From NCBI GenBank assembly GCA_937900435.1, contig CALCEG010000112.1, forward strand, positions 1 to 7,674: a stretch of 7,674 bases of DNA. The letters are read 5' to 3'. The notes under the pieces are model-generated. The model had not been told where the DNA came from and did no database searches. It saw only the letters and a list, made by a program, of their open reading frames with translations. Below, in pieces: positions 1 through 5,916 of this stretch; the stretch's first letter is position 1; each line of letters begins with the position of its first letter. The position numbers and the translations under genes were made by a program. The stretch comes from an uncultured Alphaproteobacteria bacterium. GTDB taxonomy: Bacteria; Pseudomonadota; Alphaproteobacteria; Rs-D84.

Positions 1-198
1 GGTATTATGTATGGTGCTGTTGGTCAAATGGAAGGCATTGTTCAACATATGAAACGTGAACTTGGTGGCGAAGCTATTGTAATTGCTACCGGAGGTTTCG
101 CAAATATGATGAAAAACGAATCTGACCAAATCGATATCGTAGAACCCTTCTTGACTTTAGACGGCTTACGCATTCTTCACGAAAAGAACTCTAAATAA
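1..198 (+). CDS. coaX: Type III pantothenate kinase, C-terminal end (partial)
   Basis: The left edge cuts this gene, leaving the last 65 codons; the frame is open from base 1 and ends at TAA 196-198. Type III pantothenate kinase phosphorylates pantothenate with ATP in the cytosol, the first step of coenzyme A synthesis, and belongs to the ASKHA kinase fold. Visible family features are the GxxYG..GQMEGIV helix start at residues 1-13 of the fragment, the nucleotide-site strand ending in IATGGFA (about residues 27-33), and the C-terminal signature LTLDGLRILHEKN, which normally closes CoaX proteins. The catalytic N-terminal half lies outside the window. The gene is followed directly by a terminator and then dusB, a coaX-dusB order known in several Firmicutes. 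The family call is firm for so short a fragment because the TGG motif and the terminal motif are both present with the right spacing. Confidence 0.9.
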   Translation, partial: GIMYGAVGQMEGIVQHMKRELGGEAIVIATGGFANMMKNESDQIDIVEPFLTLDGLRILHEKNSK

Positions 199-200
199 TA

Positions 201-226
201 AAGGCCCGCTTAGGCGGGCTTTATTT
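201..226 (+). terminator. Rho-independent terminator after coaX
   Basis: A six-pair all-GC stem (GCCCGC at 204-209 with GCGGGC at 214-219) closes a TTAG loop. It can be extended by A-T and G-T pairs at 201-203 with 220-222. It is followed by TTTATTT. It lies three bases after the coaX stop codon and 30 bases before the dusB start, so it should separate or attenuate the two genes. Confidence 0.88.
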
Positions 227-255
227 GTTAAACATTTAAGTAAAGGTAAAATATA

Positions 256-1263
256 ATGAAGTTAGGTAACCTCGAATTAAGCGTACCCTTAGCGCTGGCT
301 CCTATGGCAGGCATTACTGATTTGCCCTTCCGTCTTATTTGCAGACGTTTGGGTTGTGGTATGACTGTTTCTGAAATGATTAGTGCTAAAGGTCTTTTAT
401 ATAATAATGTAAAAACTAAAGAGATGCTTGCCATTGATGAAGGCGAGCGCCCTACTGCTATCCAACTTTTTGGTAGTGTGCCTGAGGAATTGGCGCGAGC
501 TGCTAAAATTGTAGAAGCAAGTGGCGCAGATATGATTGACTTGAATATGGGTTGTCCTGTTCCGAAGATTGTCAATAATGGTGAAGGCTCTGCTTTAATG
601 AAGAAGCCGGAGCTGGCCTACGAAATTTTGGCAGCAATGGTTGATGCAGTGCAAATTCCTGTAACTGTAAAATTCCGTGCCGGTTGGGACGATGACAATC
701 GTAACGCTGTAGAAATTGCTCTTGCAGCAGAGCGTGCCGGTGTTGCCGCAGTTGCTGTCCACGGACGCACTCGTGTGCAATTTTATGAAGGCAAGGCCGA
801 TTGGAACATTATTCGTGATGTAAAGCAAGCTGTAAAAATTCCGGTGTTTGGCAATGGCGACATCTTCTCTGCGGCAGACGGTGTGCGTATGCTTGAAGAA
901 ACCGGTTGCGACGGTTTGATGGTTGGCCGTGGTGCTGATGGCAATCCGTGGCTCTTTACTCAATTGAAAGCAGTACTGGAAGGAAAAGAAGTTCCTGCTG
1001 CTCCCGGTGTTGATGAGCGTCTTGATTTAGCAGCAGAGCATTTACAAATGCTTATTGATTATAAAGGCGAATATATTTCTGTTAAAGAAATGCGCCGTCA
1101 TATTTCTGCATACCTGAAAGGTTTGCCCCACGCTGCGGAATTCCGTAGTCGTTTCCATAAAATGGATACTCAAGTTCAATTTATGGAATTGCTTGATGAA
1201 TATCGTACTTGTGCTCATGCTTACTACGAAGCTTACCCGAAACAATTGGGTGCGCAAAGTTGA
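256..1263 (+). CDS. dusB: tRNA-dihydrouridine synthase (DusB/NifR3 family)
   Basis: This complete 335-residue flavoenzyme reduces specific uridines in the D-loop of tRNA to dihydrouridine, using FMN and NADPH, in the cytosol. The TIM-barrel FMN motif APMAGITD is at residues 15-22. The Dus signature DLNMGCP at 95-101 carries the catalytic acid Cys100. TVKFRAGW is at 137-144, VHGRTR at 168-173, FGNGDI at 198-203, and the phosphate-binding VGRGADGNPWLF at 223-234. The C-terminal helical tRNA-binding domain follows from about residue 250, with VKEMRRHISAYLKG at 276-289. The length fits the family, usually about 320-335. The start is set by an AAAGG at 242-246, nine bases upstream of ATG. One small departure is EGSALM where GGSALM is commoner. 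The gene is flanked by the coaX terminator and, 61 bases downstream, by the next start codon. DusB is preferred over DusA or DusC from overall motif wording and from coaX as neighbour. Confidence 0.95.
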   Translation: MKLGNLELSVPLALAPMAGITDLPFRLICRRLGCGMTVSEMISAKGLLYNNVKTKEMLAIDEGERPTAIQLFGSVPEELARAAKIVEASGADMIDLNMGCPVPKIVNNGEGSALMKKPELAYEILAAMVDAVQIPVTVKFRAGWDDDNRNAVEIALAAERAGVAAVAVHGRTRVQFYEGKADWNIIRDVKQAVKIPVFGNGDIFSAADGVRMLEETGCDGLMVGRGADGNPWLFTQLKAVLEGKEVPAAPGVDERLDLAAEHLQMLIDYKGEYISVKEMRRHISAYLKGLPHAAEFRSRFHKMDTQVQFMELLDEYRTCAHAYYEAYPKQLGAQS

Positions 1264-1288
1264 GAATGAAATCTTAGTATGATAAAAT
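1260..1288 (+). promoter_or_regulatory. Candidate sigma70/sigmaA promoter
   Basis: A TTGAGA box at 1260-1265 and a TAAAAT box at 1283-1288 are separated by 17 bases. The -35 box overlaps the dusB stop codon. Transcription would start near 1295, leaving a leader of about 30 bases before the ATG at 1325. Both boxes are close to consensus, but the call rests on pattern alone. Confidence 0.5.
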
Positions 1289-1313
1289 ATTCATTTGTAA
1301 ACTAATTGATTGT

Positions 1314-1318
1314 AGGAG
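1314..1318 (+). promoter_or_regulatory. Ribosome binding site (AGGAG)
   Basis: A near-perfect AGGAG ends six bases before the ATG at 1325. It fixes that start codon and shows that the cytosolic N-terminal fragment, not the autotransporter part, carries the native translation start of this frame. Confidence 0.8.
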
Positions 1319-1324
1319 AAAGCT

Positions 1325-1504
1325 ATGAGTTTCCAAAGGCACAAGAAGCACGTAATTAGCATAAGCTTAGGCTCGTCAGAGCGTGATGCAAAAGCTACTG
1401 TTGTGCTTGGCGAGCAGGAACTTTTAGTGGAACGCCGAGGAACTGATGGTGATTTTGCCAAAGCGCGTCAGCTTATGGAAGAGTGTGATGGTAAAGTAGA
1501 TGCT
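1325..1504 (+). other. N-terminal fragment of a quinate 5-dehydrogenase-like protein (left part of the chimeric frame)
   Basis: Residues 1-60 resemble the opening of the Firmicute family annotated as quinate 5-dehydrogenase: HVISISLGSS at 9-18, followed by RDAKA, then VERRGTDGDFAKA at 35-47, and ECDGKVDA at 53-60. As I remember the family, this is where a glycine-rich IGLGGID-type strand should follow. Instead the sequence changes at residue 61 to something unrelated. The fragment has its own promoter candidate and AGGAG site and lies downstream of dusB, matching the left-hand genome piece. No biochemical role is claimed: the family name is an automatic annotation, and only about a fifth of such a protein is present. 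I am fairly sure of the resemblance, from memory of the family rather than from a search. Confidence 0.65.
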
Positions 1505-4500
1505 AGCAGTACTGTGTATGTGGAAAATTTAGCAGAATGGAATCCTGATATCGGTGGTATCAAGGAACTGGATTTTAATTACTTTAACCCGACTGTACAA
1601 ATTGAAAATAATTATTCAGTTGATGGGATTACAGTGCCTGTGCAGAATTACTTGTTGATGATGCATGGGTATTCTGCGTTCGCTAATGAATATATGGGAC
1701 AAAAAATATTCCGTACAGGTACAACAAATGTTCCAGTTGATATGCAAAATGATGCAAGTGGTGGGATGCCTGTGGGGGTGGCTGTTATAACTGATAATGG
1801 AATTAATCCAACAGGGTCGGGTGCGCGTGCAGATGGAATTTCGTATGCGTTAAGTGCGGCGGTGGATGCGTCTGTCTTGTTTGTTGATAAGTACTTAAAT
1901 TATGCTAATCCTGTAAATGGGGTTCTGGGGGCAGAACAAGATGGGTTTGACTTGTCCGCGTCAGGTACAGCAATGAATCCGTACGCGTCTGCATACGATA
2001 GTGCGCTGGGAAAAATTATTGCAGGTTGGTCCGCAGGCGAGCGTTCTTATGGTGATTTCTTTGGGTTCGTTCCATACGGTCGTTTGGGCGTGTACAGAAC
2101 AGGCGGTGGATTGTCTTGGGAAACAGTCGAAACACCAACAGATGGCGTCGTGGCAGGTACGTTGATTGATTCTGATTCTGGTACAGAAAACGTTATAGAA
2201 GGTGGCGATAAGATTGTTGTTGATGGTATAACTTATGATGTGGTCTTGGCGGTTGAATCTGGTGTAACACGTCCGACAATTACGATTAATGGTAATGTGT
2301 TAAATGTCGCAGAAAATTCGACTTTGCTAAAAGGTGTTTGTGATAGCGATGCAAATGCCGATTGTGCAGATGTGTCTGATATCGCAATTTATTACGATGA
2401 TAATGGAAATTATTATGTTAATACAACCGGCGGCGTTAATGCTGATGCGGTATATGTCGTCAATGATGGTAATTTGTATGTGTCGAAAATACTAGAGGAT
2501 TCAGATTATAAAAATTTTCAGGCGTTATCTGTAGCACGCGCTAGTTCGGGGGCAGCGGTTCTGGCGAATTTGTCTGTGTTGGATTCTGCACGAAATGCAA
2601 CTTATTTAACGTTATCTGATATGCCGGCGTTGATTGCATTGGGTTCAGGAAACGCAACTGATGTTTATATGGCGCAAATTGATGCGGTGTATGACCGAAA
2701 TGATGATGATTCAACCAGTCAGGGTGCATACGCAAATAAAATGTTTAACGCGTACGGTTCGGGGTCGCCAATCTTGGTTATGCCAGCAGGCGAAGTTCTG
2801 TTTGGGACAGGACAAGGGCAAAGTATGCGCGCGCAAGACGCCACATTTGAAAATTATGCGCCGTTGTTGTATGGGGCTAATTTGGAACATAATTTTATGA
2901 CCGTTGTTGCGGTTAATCATACCATAGGTACAAAGGCGGCAGATTCAATCGAAGATTATGGTAATGGTACAGGGGATGCATACGGGAAATTGTATTTATC
3001 GATGTGGAACGATAATCGTGGTACAGTTGATACCGGTGATGATTTGACCATTGTGTCGCGTCAATGTGGTATCGCAGGCGTGGGACAGAATGGTATTGAC
3101 CCATGGTGCTTTTCATCGGCCGGCGCAACAGCGGAAATGGCGACCGCCAGTGCAGCAGGCGCGGTGGCGTCGGTTAAAGCCGCATTTGATTATATGACTA
3201 ATAAAGATATCTTTTATTTGCTGGCGCTAACGGCAGATGGATATTTGTTGGGTACTGATTCAACCGGGACTGCGTTTACCCAGGAAACGTTGGCAGCTTA
3301 TTTGAAAAACATGTACGCTTTGCCCCAGGAATATTATGAAAGTACGTTAAGTGCAGCTGATTATTTGAATGCGTTTGCACAGGTCTATGGATATGGATTG
3401 ATTAATTTAGACAGGGCAATGAAGCCTAATCATACGATTTATTATTATGATGGAAATTCAATTGTTTCGGCCAGCGGAAATGCATACTGGCGTGGCGCAT
3501 CAAATACGATGTTCAGACCATCAACAGTACTTAATTTGCGTGGGGCATCTGTTCGTGCACCGTTTTATGATGTTATTGAAAGTGTTGATGGAACTGTGTC
3601 TATGCCACGCGTTTGGCAAAATGAGTTTGCGCTGGGTGGTGCAGATAAGCGCGGTTTGTATATGGGGGATTTGTTGGCTGACTTAGATACGCGTGAAAAA
3701 CAAAACGAAACAGTTTCTGTTGGGGATTTTAGTTTGTCGATGAGTTTTTCTGAACGTCCGTATTTTGATTATTTGAATGGCTTGGATAATTTAAAATTAG
3801 GATATGACCATAACAATTGGAAGTTCCGGGCGACTTATCAGCAGGATTTGACAGATGGATTGTCAAAGACTAATGCAATGGTTAATCCGATATTGGGTTT
3901 GACTTCGAATGCAATTACAGCAGACGTTGCATATAAATTTGGTGATTTTTCATTTGGAACACGTTTATTTTCTGGGGCAATTACAGATGACGGATTGTTG
4001 GAAAATGACCCAACAGTGTCAGCACAATTTTTGCCTGCTAAATTGGGGTTGGCCCAGGGTGGGCAAGCAGATGTTTGTTGGGAAAAATATGGGTTAAAGT
4101 TTAATGCGGCGTTTGGTGTGATGTCTGAAACGAATACTTTATTGGGTGCGTATACTGATGGATTGTTGAATTTGGGTAACGGTTTAACAAATTATGTTGA
4201 TTTTGTCGCAGGATACGATGAAAAAATTAATATAACTGCGCGCGCAACATTTGCAAATACTGTATCGGATGTAAGTGGCGGTTTTATAATGGGGCTGACA
4301 GATATTAAATCAAATTCGTTTGCGGTTGGGCTGAATTTTGGAAACTTTGAGTTTAGTTTGTCGCAACCATTGGCGATTACAGATGGTAATATGAAATATG
4401 CTTATGCTGATTATTCTGTCGAAGAAAAAGACGGTAAGTATGTATTAAATGTCAATGATATGCATATTGAGGATTTGAGTCTGCGACCAGAAAAACGTGA

Positions 4501-4651
4501 ATTGCGATTGACAGGATTGTATCGCCATAAGTTTGGGGAATTTACAGATGGGGCATTGGGTTTTGTGTATCGTGTAAATCCAGAACATACAGATGAATTT
4601 GGAAATGAGTCTGTGTTTATGTTAAAGTTGACACACAGATTGGGAATATAG
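1325..4651 (+). CDS. Chimeric frame: short cytosolic N-terminus joined to a degenerate S8 subtilase autotransporter-like protein
   Basis: The frame encodes 1108 residues. After the foreign first 60, residues of about 61-700 look like a subtilisin-type (S8) passenger. HG at 114-115 fits the catalytic His motif. ILVMPAGE at 483-490 sits where S8 proteins have the oxyanion AAGN. CGIAG at 581-585 with DPWCFSSAG at 592-600 resembles the CGxA..WC.sAPG stretch of autotransporter subtilases. AEMATASAAGA at 603-613 aligns with TSMATPxxxGA, and VYGYGLINLDRAMKP at 687-701 matches the usual end of the S8 domain. Residues 263-395 look like a beta-rich insertion. From about 790 to 1108, alternating polar and aromatic strands suggest an outer-membrane beta-barrel, although the last residue is Ile rather than the usual Phe or Trp. 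The catalytic Ser position is Glu604, the oxyanion Asn is Glu490, and the Asp may be Asn68, so protease activity is doubtful. There is no signal peptide, which a barrel protein needs; the native N-terminus was probably lost at the junction. Confidence 0.7.
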   Translation: MSFQRHKKHVISISLGSSERDAKATVVLGEQELLVERRGTDGDFAKARQLMEECDGKVDASSTVYVENLAEWNPDIGGIKELDFNYFNPTVQIENNYSVDGITVPVQNYLLMMHGYSAFANEYMGQKIFRTGTTNVPVDMQNDASGGMPVGVAVITDNGINPTGSGARADGISYALSAAVDASVLFVDKYLNYANPVNGVLGAEQDGFDLSASGTAMNPYASAYDSALGKIIAGWSAGERSYGDFFGFVPYGRLGVYRTGGGLSWETVETPTDGVVAGTLIDSDSGTENVIEGGDKIVVDGITYDVVLAVESGVTRPTITINGNVLNVAENSTLLKGVCDSDANADCADVSDIAIYYDDNGNYYVNTTGGVNADAVYVVNDGNLYVSKILEDSDYKNFQALSVARASSGAAVLANLSVLDSARNATYLTLSDMPALIALGSGNATDVYMAQIDAVYDRNDDDSTSQGAYANKMFNAYGSGSPILVMPAGEVLFGTGQGQSMRAQDATFENYAPLLYGANLEHNFMTVVAVNHTIGTKAADSIEDYGNGTGDAYGKLYLSMWNDNRGTVDTGDDLTIVSRQCGIAGVGQNGIDPWCFSSAGATAEMATASAAGAVASVKAAFDYMTNKDIFYLLALTADGYLLGTDSTGTAFTQETLAAYLKNMYALPQEYYESTLSAADYLNAFAQVYGYGLINLDRAMKPNHTIYYYDGNSIVSASGNAYWRGASNTMFRPSTVLNLRGASVRAPFYDVIESVDGTVSMPRVWQNEFALGGADKRGLYMGDLLADLDTREKQNETVSVGDFSLSMSFSERPYFDYLNGLDNLKLGYDHNNWKFRATYQQDLTDGLSKTNAMVNPILGLTSNAITADVAYKFGDFSFGTRLFSGAITDDGLLENDPTVSAQFLPAKLGLAQGGQADVCWEKYGLKFNAAFGVMSETNTLLGAYTDGLLNLGNGLTNYVDFVAGYDEKINITARATFANTVSDVSGGFIMGLTDIKSNSFAVGLNFGNFEFSLSQPLAITDGNMKYAYADYSVEEKDGKYVLNVNDMHIEDLSLRPEKRELRLTGLYRHKFGEFTDGALGFVYRVNPEHTDEFGNESVFMLKLTHRLGI
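1499..1625. other. Probable chimeric junction between two genomes
   Basis: The family resemblance on the left ends at codon 60 (1502-1504). The first clear right-hand codon signature, GGG for Gly101, is at 1625-1627, so the join lies in this interval, most likely at 1502-1510. Left of it are Firmicute-like housekeeping genes without GGG in dusB; right of it are Gram-negative envelope genes with many GGG codons. The frame is preserved across the join, which has about a one in three chance if random. Whether this is an assembly artefact or real recombination cannot be decided from sequence alone; an artefact is more likely. Confidence 0.65.
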
Positions 4652-4678
4652 AAAAAAACCGCCATTGGCGGTTTTTTT
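4652..4678 (+). terminator. Strong Rho-independent terminator after the autotransporter-like gene
   Basis: CCGCC at 4659-4663 pairs with GGCGG at 4667-4671 around an ATT loop. Seven A residues before the stem pair with seven T residues after it, giving a 12-pair perfect hairpin starting at the base after the stop codon. The A-tract and T-tract symmetry means it could work in both directions, but no minus-strand gene ends here. Confidence 0.92.
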
Positions 4679-4731
4679 ATTGTGTTTTTTATTTTTATTT
4701 ATACTATGTTTGGGCAAAATAAGGATTTATG

Positions 4732-5106
4732 ATGAATATAGTTATCGAATATGTAAAAAATTTAACCGCTGTTTTTGTTCCTGTGCAAAGGGGTGAAGCG
4801 AAACCTGGTGATGCAGATAAACTGCTTGATATGGCAATGGATATGCAATTTGTTAGTATAAAAAATAGCGCAACGTACTGGTATTATTTTGTCGATAAAT
4901 TATTTTTATCCGAAGCGAAGGCTTTGCTTCGTCAAAATGGTGTAAATGTAAAGTTTCATAATAGCAGATATTATATGGGTGGTGTACCTGTGTTAAGAAT
5001 TCGTAAAGCAAAGCTAGAAAAAAATTTGACCGCAAAAAAGTTTGTGAATTCATTGATGAAAATAAAAAAAGAACGTGAAGATAAATTTATGAATAATATA
5101 AAATAA
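4732..5106 (+). CDS. Small basic protein of unknown function
   Basis: The frame encodes 124 residues from the ATG at 4732. An ATG directly before it (4729) would add one Met, but the AAGGA at 4721-4725 is only three bases from 4729 and six from 4732, so 4732 is the better start. There is no signal peptide or membrane segment, so the protein is probably cytosolic. It opens with a hydrophobic strand (NIVIEYVKNLTAVFVPV), followed by GEAKPGDADKLLDMAMDMQF, a helix-like LSEAKALLRQNG, the strand-like segment VPVLRIRKAKL, and a lysine-rich helical tail after about residue 95. This could be a compact alpha/beta domain, but I do not recognise a family. A possible -10 box TATACT lies at 4700-4705 without a convincing -35 partner. 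The gene sits between two strong terminators, so it is probably transcribed alone. Codon use resembles the right-hand genes around it. Confidence 0.75.
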   Translation: MNIVIEYVKNLTAVFVPVQRGEAKPGDADKLLDMAMDMQFVSIKNSATYWYYFVDKLFLSEAKALLRQNGVNVKFHNSRYYMGGVPVLRIRKAKLEKNLTAKKFVNSLMKIKKEREDKFMNNIK

Positions 5107-5131
5107 ATTGTCGCCATTTGGCGACAATTTA
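5104..5131. terminator. Bidirectional terminator between convergent genes
   Basis: TAAATTGTCGCC at 5104-5115 pairs perfectly with GGCGACAATTTA at 5120-5131 around an ATTT loop, a 12-pair stem. The two ends of the stem are the TAA stop codons of the converging genes: 5104-5106 on plus and 5131-5129 on minus. The stem is followed by AT-rich sequence on both sides, so it can serve both transcripts. Confidence 0.88.
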
Positions 5132-5848
5132 TTTTGCGAAATACTTTAATTTGTTTTCTTTAGATACGCTGTACATTGTGTCAAATATTTTATTTGCGGC
5201 TTCTTTTGTTTCTGGGGCACCATTCATTGGTGTGTTGTAATCTGCACCGTTTAATACGATTAATCTGTTAGGCAGTTCCCCAGTGCCACATTCGATGTAA
5301 TATTGGCTGGATTCATAGTATTTGCCATAACAAGTTCCATTTTCAACCGCCGCATAATTATTTTTTGCAAGTTCTTTACATGATGGTTGTTGTTCATAAC
5401 TTATTTCGCCATTTTCAAGAATTTCATCGGGTCTGCTAAGTATTCCAGGACACCATACGTTTACTAGTTTCCCGTCAACAGATACTTTTGTGCCACCTTC
5501 GGCTGTCTTGCGTACGCCGAAACAATCACGACTGGCTGATAATGCGTTTGTGTCAAAATCCGGATTTATAATTTTGCCAGATTTAATCTCATCGCGTTTT
5601 AATGCAACCGGTTTGTTGCCACCAGTTGTTAATGCAGCAGGGCATATTATCTTTAATCCCCAACAATTACTGGTGTCGTCCCATGATTCGCTGTTACCGA
5701 TTTCAACGAAGTACCCATTTGTCATATTGGAATAACAGTTGGTGGGATTTATCTTGCATACAGTTGGGCGCATCCACCATGGAACAGTTGCTGCAGTTGC
5801 AGGCGCGATTGCTATGATTGATAGAAACATAAAATATAAGTTTTTCAT
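5129..5848 (-). CDS. Exported cysteine-rich protein of unknown function
   Basis: The frame encodes 239 residues. The first 20 form a clear Sec signal peptide: a Lys at position 3, a hydrophobic core (FMFLSIIAIAP), and a cleavage site after ATAA (about residue 20). The mature part starts TVPWWMRP. It has nine cysteines, at residues 31, 38, 62, 69, 109, 133, 157, 173 and 187, with two CX6C pairs (31/38 and 62/69); this suggests disulfide bonds in the periplasm or at the surface. The odd count leaves one free or paired with a partner. There is no lipobox and no later membrane segment. I recognise no family. The start has only a weak Shine-Dalgarno (GGA at 5859-5857, or AAGGA at 5865-5861), but the signal peptide supports it. 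The neighbour upstream on the same strand is another cysteine-rich protein, 68 bases away, with a promoter between, so they may be co-expressed but need not be one operon. Confidence 0.85.
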   Translation of the reverse strand: MKNLYFMFLSIIAIAPATAATVPWWMRPTVCKINPTNCYSNMTNGYFVEIGNSESWDDTSNCWGLKIICPAALTTGGNKPVALKRDEIKSGKIINPDFDTNALSASRDCFGVRKTAEGGTKVSVDGKLVNVWCPGILSRPDEILENGEISYEQQPSCKELAKNNYAAVENGTCYGKYYESSQYYIECGTGELPNRLIVLNGADYNTPMNGAPETKEAANKIFDTMYSVSKENKLKYFAK

Positions 5849-5881
5849 AATTCTTTTCCGTCCTTGTTCTTTATCTGTGTC

Positions 5882-5910
5882 ATTTTATCACAAAAATAGA
5901 CCTGTTGCAA
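5882..5910 (-). promoter_or_regulatory. Candidate sigma70 promoter for the 239-residue exported protein
   Basis: Read on the minus strand, TTGCAA (5910-5905) and TAAAAT (5887-5882) are separated by exactly 17 bases. Transcription would start near 5875, giving a leader of about 27 bases before the ATG at 5848. It is the only good match in the 68-base gap and suggests that this gene can be transcribed apart from its upstream neighbour. Confidence 0.6.
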
Positions 5911-5916
5911 GAATGG

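Noticed and set aside
226..257. A possible dusB promoter: TTGTTA at 226-231 with TAAAAT at 247-252, or TATAAT at 252-257
   Set aside because: The first pair has only 15 bases between boxes and would start transcription at or inside the start codon. The TATAAT overlaps the ATG itself. Expression by readthrough past the coaX terminator is at least as likely.
228..575. A minus-strand frame of 115 codons over the start of dusB
   Set aside because: It lies antisense to a certain, well-conserved gene and has no recognisable motif or ribosome binding site.
1757..1804. VAVITDNGI (residues 152-160) as the S8 catalytic Asp strand
   Set aside because: It resembles VAVIDTGI but carries an extra residue and comes after the HG motif, whereas the Asp strand precedes His in S8 proteases. 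It more likely matches the strand that follows the His helix.
1325..4651. A genuine fusion enzyme, with a dehydrogenase joined to an autotransporter
   Set aside because: Only about 60 residues of the dehydrogenase-like protein are present, too few for a working domain. There is no signal peptide to send the barrel to the outer membrane, and codon use changes at the join.
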